NCBI RefSeq assembly: GCF_000184745.1
Contig: NC_014931.1
Coordinates: 3,658,001-3,722,000 of the forward strand
Reading direction: 5' to 3'
From: Variovorax paradoxus EPS
GTDB taxonomy: Bacteria; Pseudomonadota; Gammaproteobacteria; Burkholderiales; Burkholderiaceae_C
DNA length: 64,000 nt
The notes under the pieces: generated by a model
Databases searched by the model: none
Told to the model about the DNA's origin: nothing
Seen by the model: the letters and a program-made list of their open reading frames with translations, nothing else
Position numbers and translations under genes: made by a program
In this document: in pieces, positions 48,666-55,816 of the stretch
Layout of the letters: each line of letters starts with the position of its first letter
How positions within the stretch are numbered: the first letter of the stretch is position 1

Positions 48666-49729
48666 CGCGCCGCCCTCGCCCGCAGCTTGCCGACGATGCC
48701 GGTCGGGAAGTAATACACCGACAGCACGAACAGCACACCGAGCCACAGCAGCCAGCGGTCGGGCGACAGCAGCGCTGCGAGCCAGGGCAGCCCGCTCGCC
48801 GCCTCGCTGCCCAGGCGCAGCAGATCCTGCAGATAGCTCTGTGCCACCACGAACAGCACCGCGCCGATGGCTGCGCCGTAGATGGTGCCCATGCCGCCGA
48901 TCACCACGATCAACAGCACGTCGATCATGATTTCGAAGCTCAGCGAGGTGTCGGGCCCGTTGTAGCGCAGCCAGATCGCGAGCATCGCGCCGGCGAGCGT
49001 GGCGAACAGCGCCGAGAGCACAGCGGCGGTCGTGCGATACACCACCACGCGGTAGCCGATGGCCTCGGCGCGGAACTCGTTCTCGCGAATGGCCTGCAGC
49101 ACGCGGCCGAAGGGCGAATTCACGATGCGCAGCAGCGCGAGCACCAGCACCACGGCAGCGACGAACAGCAGGTAGTAGCAGAGCAAGCGGCCATCGAGCG
49201 AGACGCCGAGGAACGGCTCTTCAGAAAACTCGAAGCTCGGCGAAATCAGCTCGGGCAGCTTGAAGGTCAGGCCGTCCTCGCCGCCGGTGAAATCCGACAG
49301 CTGCGAGGCCAGCGTCTGGAACGCCGAGGCCACGGCCAGCGTGATCATCGCGAAGAAGATCGCGCGCACTCTCAGCGAGAACAGCCCGATGGCGAACGAG
49401 AGCACCAGCGAAATCGCGAGCGATGCGCCCAGCCCCACGAGCACCGCGCCCCAATTGGGCCCGAGCCGCGAGGCCGAGATCGCGATGCCATACGCACCGA
49501 TGCCGAAGAACATCGTGTGCGCGAAGCTCACGATGCCGGTGTAGCCCAGCAGCAGATCGAAGCTCGCGACCAGCACCACGAACACCAGGATCTTGGCCGC
49601 GACGCTGAGCGCCTTCACGCCCGGGAAGATGAACGGCGCGAACGCCAGCGCGAGGAACAGCGCCACCAGCAGCAGCGCCAGGAGACGGCTGCGGGGCATG
49701 TCGTTGGAAAGAAGTCGTTTGAGGAACAT
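48662..49729 (-). CDS. livM: Liv-type ABC transporter permease LivM
   Basis: A 355-residue inner-membrane permease with about nine membrane segments, the branched-chain amino acid (HAAT) family core GYTGIVSFAHTMFFGIGAYG, and a C-terminal EAA-like segment in AIRENEFRAEAIGY. The ATG at 49729 (MFLKRLLSND) is used; the gene is part of the minus-strand run livK-...-livG-livF-livH-livM. HAAT transporters carry amino acids but also amides, urea, and short acids, so substrate here is open. Confidence 0.92.
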   Translation of the reverse strand: MFLKRLLSNDMPRSRLLALLLVALFLALAFAPFIFPGVKALSVAAKILVFVVLVASFDLLLGYTGIVSFAHTMFFGIGAYGIAISASRLGPNWGAVLVGLGASLAISLVLSFAIGLFSLRVRAIFFAMITLAVASAFQTLASQLSDFTGGEDGLTFKLPELISPSFEFSEEPFLGVSLDGRLLCYYLLFVAAVVLVLALLRIVNSPFGRVLQAIRENEFRAEAIGYRVVVYRTTAAVLSALFATLAGAMLAIWLRYNGPDTSLSFEIMIDVLLIVVIGGMGTIYGAAIGAVLFVVAQSYLQDLLRLGSEAASGLPWLAALLSPDRWLLWLGVLFVLSVYYFPTGIVGKLRARAAR

Positions 49730-49743
49730 GGGTGTCTTCTTCC

Positions 49744-50727
49744 TCAACGGTTCGCCACGGGGTACACGCCCTGCGGCCGCCACAGCAGCACCGCCACCAT
49801 CAGGAAGATGCTCGCGAACTGCGTGAGCGTGGGCAGCAGGAAGCCGATGTAGTTGGTCATGAGCCCCACGAGCAGCGCGCCGATGAGCGCCCCACCCGTC
49901 GAGCCCAGCCCGCCGATGATGATCACGATGAAGATCAGCACGTTGACCTGCGCGCCCATCTGCGGCACCAGGTTCTGCTGGAAGAGGCCCCACATCACGC
50001 CGCCCAGGCCCGCGAGCGCGCTGCCCACCACGAACACGCCGACGAAGAGCCGTCCGATGCGATAGCCGAGCGACTCGACCATCTCGCGGTCTTGCACGCC
50101 GGCGCGGATCAGGAGGCCGATCTTGGTGCGGCCGAGCGTCCATGCGAGAACGCCGAACACCACGATGCCCACGGCCACCGCGAGCAGCCGGTACTTGCTG
50201 ATGGCCGCGTCGCCGATCAACAGCGAGCCGCGCAGCGCCTCGGGCAACGGCAGCGGCACCTGCGCCGGCCCCCAGATCACCTTGATGAGCTCCTCGCCGA
50301 TGATCATCCCGCCCATCGTGATGAGGATCTGCTTCAAGTGCTGGCCGTAGACGGGCCGCACGATGAAGCGCTCGAAGGCGAAGCCGACCGCGCCCGCGAC
50401 GGCCATCGCGACCAGCATCGCAGGGAACACCGCGACGAGGTTGCGCCAGAGTTCCTGCGAACCGGTCCAGTCGCCCATGAGGCCGAGCACGCTGCTTGCC
50501 ACGAAGGCGCCGAGCGCGATGAACACGCCGTGGCCGAAGTTCAGCACGTCCATGAGGCCGAACACCAGCGTGAGGCCCGAGGCGATGATGAAGATGATCA
50601 TGCCCATCGCCAGGCCCGCGACCGTGAGCGTGAGCCAGGTCGAGAACGAGCCGGTGAGCGGCAGCGCGACGAGCGCGAGGATGGGGGCCAGAAGCAGCGG
50701 CTTCCAGTCGAAGTCGAGTGCTTTCAT
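49744..50727 (-). CDS. livH: Liv-type ABC transporter permease LivH
   Basis: A 327-residue permease that pairs with LivM. It has the LivH core GLTLVFGLMDVLNFGHGVFIALGAF and GLGSTGGALIGALLVG. The ATG at 50727 has a GGGAG site about 8 bases upstream; a reading to 50820 runs through a palindromic repeat and is not credible. It is 14 bases before livM. The intergenic region before it (50750-50867) carries a REP-like inverted pair. Confidence 0.92.
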   Translation of the reverse strand: MKALDFDWKPLLLAPILALVALPLTGSFSTWLTLTVAGLAMGMIIFIIASGLTLVFGLMDVLNFGHGVFIALGAFVASSVLGLMGDWTGSQELWRNLVAVFPAMLVAMAVAGAVGFAFERFIVRPVYGQHLKQILITMGGMIIGEELIKVIWGPAQVPLPLPEALRGSLLIGDAAISKYRLLAVAVGIVVFGVLAWTLGRTKIGLLIRAGVQDREMVESLGYRIGRLFVGVFVVGSALAGLGGVMWGLFQQNLVPQMGAQVNVLIFIVIIIGGLGSTGGALIGALLVGLMTNYIGFLLPTLTQFASIFLMVAVLLWRPQGVYPVANR

Positions 50728-50749
50728 TTCTGCGCTCCCTTTTCTTGCT

Positions 50750-50867
50750 CCCTCTCCCGCTTGCGGGAGCGGGTTGGGGTGAGGGCCAGCAGCGCAGACG
50801 TGAGGACGCGGCCATTGCACAGGCCGTCTGCCCTCACCCTAGCCCTCTCCCGCAAGCGGGAGAGGGG
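50750..50867. repeat. REP-like inverted pair between livF and livH
   Basis: Two facing units: 50750-50785 (CCCTCTCCCGCTTGCGGGAG then GGGTTGGGGTGAGGG) and 50831-50867 (CCCTCACCCTAGCCC then the same hairpin). Each has a self-complementary end, so each can form its own hairpin and the two can also pair with each other. This is the typical layout of a bacterial interspersed mosaic element. It may dampen or stabilise mRNA between livF and livH. Confidence 0.75.
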
Positions 50868-50884
50868 ACAAGACATCGAATACG

Positions 50885-51613
50885 TCATAGCGCGAGACCC
50901 AATAAAGATTGCTGCAGTTGCGCATCGGCGGAGAACGCCGCCATCGAGCCGCTGTGCACCACGCGGCCGTTGTCCATTACCGCGACGTTGTCGCCCAGGC
51001 GCTGTGCGAAGTTGATGTTCTGTTCGACCAACAGGATCGTCACGCCGCTGCGCTTCAACTCAGCGAAGGCGTCGATCATGTTGTTGATCATCACGGGCGC
51101 GAGGCCCTTGCTGGGCTCGTCGATCAGGAGCAGCTCGCGCGGCTCCACGATGGCGCGCGAGACCGCGAGCATCTGCTTCTGTCCGCCCGAGAGCTTGCCG
51201 GCCGGGTGGTTCCAGAACTTCTCGACCGCGGGAAAAAGCTTGAAGATCCACTTCAGGCGCGTGTCGTCGATCTGCCCGGCATTCTTGGCGCCGCGCGCGG
51301 CGAGCAGCATGTTCTCCTTCACCGTGAGGTCGGAGAAGATGCCCATGTTTTCGGGCACATAGGCGATACCGAGGCCGGCGATCTGCGGCGTCTGCAGCGC
51401 GGTGATGTCCTTGTCGGCGAAGCGCACCCTGCCTTGCGATGCATGCCACAGGCCCATGATGGTTCGCAGCGTGGTGGTCTTGCCCGCCCCGTTGCGGCCC
51501 AGCAGCATGGTGAGCTGGCCCTTGGGCACGGCGAGGTCTACGCCATGCAGGATGTGGTAGGCCCCGATGTGCGTCTGCACGCCTTCGAGGGTCAAAAGAT
51601 TCAGAGCGGTCAT
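50885..51613 (-). CDS. livF: Liv-type ABC transporter ATPase LivF
   Basis: A 242-residue ATPase. Walker A is GRNGAGKTT, the signature LSGGQKQMLA, Walker B LLLIDEPSKGL, and the D-loop/His switch VEQNINFA are all intact. The sequence has the LivF branch features (YVPENMGIFSDLTVKENM). Gap of 157 bases to livH is filled by a palindromic repeat, so livF and livH may still be co-transcribed. Confidence 0.93.
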   Translation of the reverse strand: MTALNLLTLEGVQTHIGAYHILHGVDLAVPKGQLTMLLGRNGAGKTTTLRTIMGLWHASQGRVRFADKDITALQTPQIAGLGIAYVPENMGIFSDLTVKENMLLAARGAKNAGQIDDTRLKWIFKLFPAVEKFWNHPAGKLSGGQKQMLAVSRAIVEPRELLLIDEPSKGLAPVMINNMIDAFAELKRSGVTILLVEQNINFAQRLGDNVAVMDNGRVVHSGSMAAFSADAQLQQSLLGLAL

Positions 51614-51623
51614 CGGCTTTGCT

Positions 51624-51733
51624 CCTTCCCCTTCCGGGGGAAGGTTGGGATGGGGACAAGCGGCGCTTGCGAAGCCGCGGCTATGTGGAGGCCGCGAGCC
51701 CCCACCCCTGCCCTCCCCCGGGAGGGGAGGGAG
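51624..51733. repeat. REP-like inverted pair between livG and livF
   Basis: Two facing units, 51624-51655 (CCTTCCCC...GGGGAAGG then TTGGGATGGGG) and 51699-51733 (CCCCCACCCCTG then CCCTCCCC...GGGGAGGG). Sequence differs from the pair at 50750 but the plan is the same: hairpin plus a GC-rich tail on each side. Two different repeat families occupy the two internal gaps of the same operon. Confidence 0.7.
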
Positions 51734-51755
51734 AAATTCAAATTCATCAGGCGCG

Positions 51756-52523
51756 TCATGCAGCCGCCTCCTTCGCGATGCCCAGGTAGGCCTCCTGCAC
51801 CACCGGCGAGGCGATCACCTCGGCCGGTTCGCCATCGGCCACCAGCGTGCCGTTGTGCAGCACGATGATTCGGTCCGCGAGTTCGCGCACCACGTCCATC
51901 TTGTGTTCGACCAGGAGGATGGTCTTGGTCTTGTCCTGCTTGAGCTTGCGGATCAGGTCGAGGATGACCGGCGCCTCGGCCGCGTTCATGCCAGCCGTGG
52001 GTTCGTCGAACATGAAGACCTTGGGCTCCAGCGCCATGAGCAGCGCCACCTCCAGCTTGCGCTGGTCGCCGTGCGGCAGGCTCGCGACCGTCGCGTGTTC
52101 GCGCGACTTCAGCGCCACGTCCGCGAGGATCTGGTCCGCGCGCTCGGTCAGCGCCTTGTGGTCGCTCCAGATGCTCCAGAGGTTCAGGCCCCGCCGGTGC
52201 GCGCCCTCGCGCGTGGCCTGCACCGCCAGCCGCACGTTCTCCAGCACCGTGAGATTGGGGAACAGGTTGGTGAGCTGGAAGGCCCGCCCCAGCCCCGCGT
52301 GCGTGCGCGCGGACGGCGACAGGCCCGAGAGCGATTGCCCGTCGAGCGACACCGTGCCGGCGCTCGCCTTGAGCTGCCCCGAGATCAGGTTGAAGTAGGT
52401 GGTCTTGCCCGCCCCGTTGGGGCCGACGATGGCCGTCAGCGTGCCCGGCGCGAAGGCGCAGCTCACGCTGTTGACGGCCACGTGCCCACCGAAGCGGATG
52501 GTCAGGTCTCGGGTCTCAAGCAT
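51756..52523 (-). CDS. livG: Liv-type ABC transporter ATPase LivG
   Basis: A 255-residue ATPase paired with LivF. Walker A is GPNGAGKTT, signature LPHGDQRKLEVA in place of the usual LSGGQ (as expected for LivG), Walker B VFMFDEPTAGMN and the switch VEHKMDVV. Family length. It is the first cytoplasmic component after the depolymerase gene in this run. Confidence 0.93.
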   Translation of the reverse strand: MLETRDLTIRFGGHVAVNSVSCAFAPGTLTAIVGPNGAGKTTYFNLISGQLKASAGTVSLDGQSLSGLSPSARTHAGLGRAFQLTNLFPNLTVLENVRLAVQATREGAHRRGLNLWSIWSDHKALTERADQILADVALKSREHATVASLPHGDQRKLEVALLMALEPKVFMFDEPTAGMNAAEAPVILDLIRKLKQDKTKTILLVEHKMDVVRELADRIIVLHNGTLVADGEPAEVIASPVVQEAYLGIAKEAAA

Positions 52524-52570
52524 CGTTGGTCATTGCGAAAAGAAAAGGTGTCTGTCGATGTCGACCAGCC

Positions 52571-54019
52571 TCAGCAGGTGCCGATCACGTAGTAGTTCGG
52601 GCCGGTCTGCTTCAGTGTGGTGGTCACATAGATGTTCCACAGGCCCATCGCCTGCGCCGAACCGTAGGCGTACGTCAGGCCCCACAACGCATACGCGCGG
52701 CCCGCCAGCGTGTGCGCATAGTTGCTCGCGGTGTAGCAGGTGCCGCCGGTGCCGCCCGAAGTGGTGGTGCCGGTGGCGGCCGTCGACATCGCGCCCTGCG
52801 CGTTGCTCGCGTCCAGCGCCGCCACGGTCCAGCTGTAGGTGGTGGATGCGGCCAGGCCGGTGTCGGTGTAGTTGGTGCCGGCAACGGGTGCCGCGTTGAC
52901 CTTGCTCCCGCCGCGGTACACGTTGTAGCCCGTGGCGCCCGAGACGCCGGCCCAGCCGATCACCATGCTGCTGGCGGTCGCGCCCGAGGTGCCCACGCCG
53001 GTGGGCGCCGGCAGCGACGAGCCGCCGCCCGAGCTGGTCACGCGGTCGACCATGGCCTTCATCGCCGCCATCTGCGGGCCCGACTTCTTCGCGTAGTTCG
53101 CGCTGTCGTAGCCCCACCAGTCCCAGCAGCTGTTGGTGGCCGCGGTGCTGGTCTGCGGATAGATCAGCACGATGTTGTTGGTGTCGGCCCAGCGGTTGTA
53201 GCCGGTCTTCTTGACGTACTGGTCGCCCACGTCGGTGTAGTTCTGCTTGCAGCCGTGCAGCACCAGGTGCACGCGGCACGAGGCGGTGGTGCAGGCCTGC
53301 GGCACGTAGATCCACCCCGTGGCGGCCGCGCCGTGGCCGGTGATGAACTCCGACTGGTTGAACTCGGTGAAGGTGCCGCCCAGCGTGCCGTTGTTGCGCG
53401 GGTTCAGCGGGCCGTAGAGGTGCGTGAGGATCTCGCCCGCGAGGTCGAAGCCGCAGTTGTTGATGTAGGGCGAGGCGGTGGCGCCGCACGCGCCGCCGTA
53501 GTCGTCGGTGACCATCGCGTGGCCCGCGCCGAGGTTGTTCTTGTAGACCGTGTTGGCGGCCGGCACGAAGCTCTGGTAATAGGTCTTCAGGTCGTCCATC
53601 ACCGCCTGCTTGACGGTGTTGTCGGCGGTGCCGGAGAAGAGGTAGACCTTGGAGCCGGTCATGTTCGACACCGGATCGATCGTGCCGCTCGCGGCCCAGC
53701 TGTTGGTGGTGCTCACGAGCGTGGACACCGGGATGCTGGTGCTGTGCGTCATGCAGCGCCCCGTGGCATTGAGCACCGAGCCTTCGGCGCAGTAGTACGG
53801 GCCGCCGGCCACGATGCCGGCGCCGCGCTTGAAGGTGGCCGAATAGGCCACGTGCAATTGCACCGCCATGAAACCGCCGGCCGAGAGGCCCGACACGCTC
53901 ACCTCCGCCGGGTTGGCGTTGAGCGCCGGCAGCGGCACCGCCGCCAACGCGGCATGCGCCGCCACCGTCATTGCCGCGGCCGCGGCCAGTCCCTTCCAGT
54001 TCCTTCTCATCGCTTGCAT
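52571..54019 (-). CDS. Secreted PHB/PHA depolymerase with FN3 linker and C-terminal module
   Basis: A 482-residue exported polyester hydrolase. Signal peptide, residues 1-26 (cleavage near ALA/AV). The catalytic domain is type 2: nucleophile Ser46 in GLSAGGF, HLVLHGCKQNY, and GAGHAM with the likely catalytic His. Paired cysteines (YYCAEG, GRCMTH, NNCGFD, ACTTASCRV) suggest disulfides. A fibronectin type III domain lies at about 336-420, and a Cys-bracketed module (about 428-482, CYTASNYAHTLAG...YYVIGTC) looks like a polymer-binding tail. The ATG at 54019 follows an AAGGAG site. It lies between livK and livG on the same strand. Confidence 0.85.
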   Translation of the reverse strand: MQAMRRNWKGLAAAAAMTVAAHAALAAVPLPALNANPAEVSVSGLSAGGFMAVQLHVAYSATFKRGAGIVAGGPYYCAEGSVLNATGRCMTHSTSIPVSTLVSTTNSWAASGTIDPVSNMTGSKVYLFSGTADNTVKQAVMDDLKTYYQSFVPAANTVYKNNLGAGHAMVTDDYGGACGATASPYINNCGFDLAGEILTHLYGPLNPRNNGTLGGTFTEFNQSEFITGHGAAATGWIYVPQACTTASCRVHLVLHGCKQNYTDVGDQYVKKTGYNRWADTNNIVLIYPQTSTAATNSCWDWWGYDSANYAKKSGPQMAAMKAMVDRVTSSGGGSSLPAPTGVGTSGATASSMVIGWAGVSGATGYNVYRGGSKVNAAPVAGTNYTDTGLAASTTYSWTVAALDASNAQGAMSTAATGTTTSGGTGGTCYTASNYAHTLAGRAYALWGLTYAYGSAQAMGLWNIYVTTTLKQTGPNYYVIGTC

Positions 54020-54146
54020 CGCTGTCTCCTTGTGTTGTGGGTATCGAACGCTTGCTTGCAGACTGACGAATCGGCCGTGGATCGCGCCGGCCTCGCGCGG
54101 ACGCAGGCTGGCGCTTCGCCCGGCGGCCATCCGGGGCGAAATGGGA

Positions 54147-54168
54147 GCGGCGCTTTCTTGCGCGCCGC
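54147..54168 (-). terminator. Hairpin between livK and the depolymerase gene
   Basis: GCGGCGC (54147-54153) and GCGCCGC (54162-54168) give a 7-pair stem and 8-base loop in the 188-base gap. There is no U-tract. It could partially stop livK transcription or protect the livK message, letting LivK be made in excess over the other parts. Confidence 0.35.
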
Positions 54169-54207
54169 GCGGGGTCATGGGGTCAGGGGGCGATCGCGCC
54201 GTGTCGA

Positions 54208-55395
54208 TCAGCGCTTGTTCTTGATCGGGATGTCCATTTCCTCAGGCTTGATCTCATGGACCAGTTCGGGCACGCCCCAGGCGAACGCCGGGTCGACCTT
54301 GATCTTGAAGTGGTACATCGACTGCATCGCCTGATGGTCTTCCTTGCGGAAGGTCATCTTGCCCTTGGGCGTGTCGAAGCTCATGCCTTCCATCGTGCTG
54401 ATGAGCTTGTTGGTGTTGGTGTCGCCGCCCGTCTTCTTGAGCGCCGTCACCACCGCCATCGCCGCCGAGAAACCGCCGGCGGTGAAGAAGTCCGGCGGCG
54501 TCTTGAACTGCTTGTAGTGCGCCGACACCATCGCTTCGTTCACCGGGTTCTTCGGGATGCCGAAGTAGTAGTACGCGGCGCCCTCCATGCCCGGCAGCGC
54601 CTTGTACGCGGCCATGGCCGGCAGGATGTTGCCGCCGGTGGCGATCTCGATGTTGTAGCGCTTCAAGTCGAGGTCGACGATCTTGAACGGGTTGCCCGCG
54701 CCGGCCCAGACGATCCAGATGATCTTGCGGCCCGGCTGATCCTTCAGCTTGTCGATCAGGCGCTGCGCACCGGCGGTGAAGTCGGTGGTCGCGGGCGGCA
54801 GGTACTCCTCGTGCACCAGCTTCGCTTTCTTGAGCGCGGCACCGAAGGCCTTCACTCCGTCGCGGCCGAAGGCGTTGTCCTGCGCGAGCGTGGCGACGGT
54901 GACGCCGGCCTTGTCGACCGCCACCGCATTGGAGATCGCGTCCTGGCTCGAATTGCGGCCGGTGCGGAAGATGTACTTGTTCCACTTGTCGCCGGTGATC
55001 GAGTCGGCCACGGCCGGCTCGACCAGCAGGATCTTCTTGTATTCCTCGGCCACCGGCAGCATCGCGAGCGCGACGCCCGAAGCGGTCGGGCCGACGGCCA
55101 GCGCGGCCTTGTCATCCGAATACGCGGCGGCGAGCAGCGACTTGCCGAGGTCCGGCTTGCCCTGGTCGTCCTTCTCGATGACCACGAGCTTCTTGCCGTT
55201 GACCGTCATCGTGCCGCCGGTGGCGTAGTCCAGGCCCATCGCGAAGCCGGTCTGGGTCTGCTTGCCGTAGGCCTCCAGCGGGCCGGTCTTGCTGTAGATG
55301 TGGGCGATGCGGATTTCGTTGGACTGGGCCCAGGCGGGGGCGGCCGCGGCGCAGGCGGAAAGCGCGGCCAGCGCGACGAGGTGGCGACGGATCAT
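54208..55395 (-). CDS. livK: Liv-type ABC transporter substrate-binding protein
   Basis: A 395-residue periplasmic type I binding protein. Signal peptide about 1-23 (cleavage near AWA/QS). The mature start NEIRIAHIYSKTGPLEAYGKQTQTG and later FTAGAQRLIDKLKDQPG are HAAT-family features. The ATG at 55395 follows AGGAGACATAA. It lies directly downstream of a -24/-12 promoter, so it should be the first gene transcribed. The cargo is not readable from sequence; the gene context favours a depolymerase product over leucine. Confidence 0.9.
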   Translation of the reverse strand: MIRRHLVALAALSACAAAAPAWAQSNEIRIAHIYSKTGPLEAYGKQTQTGFAMGLDYATGGTMTVNGKKLVVIEKDDQGKPDLGKSLLAAAYSDDKAALAVGPTASGVALAMLPVAEEYKKILLVEPAVADSITGDKWNKYIFRTGRNSSQDAISNAVAVDKAGVTVATLAQDNAFGRDGVKAFGAALKKAKLVHEEYLPPATTDFTAGAQRLIDKLKDQPGRKIIWIVWAGAGNPFKIVDLDLKRYNIEIATGGNILPAMAAYKALPGMEGAAYYYFGIPKNPVNEAMVSAHYKQFKTPPDFFTAGGFSAAMAVVTALKKTGGDTNTNKLISTMEGMSFDTPKGKMTFRKEDHQAMQSMYHFKIKVDPAFAWGVPELVHEIKPEEMDIPIKNKR

Positions 55396-55427
55396 ATTTA
55401 TGTCTCCTGAAAGTGGTGACTGAATAT

Positions 55428-55443
55428 TGCACAGTTCGTGCCA
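55428..55443 (-). promoter_or_regulatory. Sigma-54 (-24/-12) promoter before livK
   Basis: On the minus strand TGGCACGAACTGTGCA has the -24 GG and -12 GC separated by exactly 10 bases, and the -24 hexamer TGGCAC is perfect. Transcription would start near 55417, about 22 bases before the livK ATG. Sigma-54 promoters need an AAA+ activator, and one is encoded just upstream at 55813-57354. Confidence 0.75.
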
Positions 55444-55463
55444 CCCGCTCAACTCATTGATAA

Positions 55464-55494
55464 CAAAGGTTTCTTCATTGGGAAGAAGCCTTTG
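55464..55494 (-). terminator. Terminator hairpin after the regulator-HNH operon
   Basis: CAAAGG-T-TTCTTC (55464-55476) and GAAGAA-G-CCTTTG (55482-55494) pair over 13 bases with one G-U or mismatch and a 5-base loop. On the minus strand it is followed by TTATC and sits between the HNH gene and the livK promoter, so it would insulate the sigma-54 promoter from the regulator transcript. Confidence 0.6.
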
Positions 55495-55503
55495 GCGCCT
55501 GAT

Positions 55504-55527
55504 TTCAGAACACTTGTAGTGTTTGAA
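55504..55527. promoter_or_regulatory. Enhancer-like dyad upstream of the sigma-54 promoter
   Basis: AACACT-TGT-AGTGTT (55509-55523) is a perfect 6-3-6 palindrome, extended by TTCA on one side and TGAA on the other with one offset base. It lies 66-80 bases upstream of the -24 element, a normal distance for a sigma-54 activator site. Confidence 0.6.
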
Positions 55528-55552
55528 TTTCAGGCAATTGTCTTTTTATCAG

Positions 55553-55816
55553 TCAGGGTTTACCAAGAGCTTTGCGCGCCGCGATCCAACGCTGGAATTC
55601 GCGCTCGGCCTGCATCCGGAATTCATTTCGCGTGTGGTTGCAGATGGCGTGGGCAAGACGGCGATGCTTCTGGTTGCGCACGCCGCCCAGCGTCGAGTCG
55701 ATGAGGTGCTCGATGGTCGCGGACTCGGGCCGGCCGTGCGGCTCGTCGAAATCCATGGGGAGGCCGCACCAGTGGCAGTTGGGGCCGAAGGTGGAGCGGA
55801 GGGCGCGGACGCTCAT
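55553..55816 (-). CDS. Small HNH-endonuclease-like protein
   Basis: An 87-residue protein with an HNH-type metal site: CHWC near the start (residues 14-17), then IEHLIDSTLGG (the His of the beta-alpha-metal motif) and CNHTRN. This is the pattern of stand-alone HNH nucleases and structural zinc domains. It overlaps the stop of the sigma-54 activator by ATGA (55813-55816), so it is translated with it. Biological role unknown; a DNA-binding accessory or an unrelated nuclease are both possible. Confidence 0.75.
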   Translation of the reverse strand: MSVRALRSTFGPNCHWCGLPMDFDEPHGRPESATIEHLIDSTLGGVRNQKHRRLAHAICNHTRNEFRMQAEREFQRWIAARKALGKP

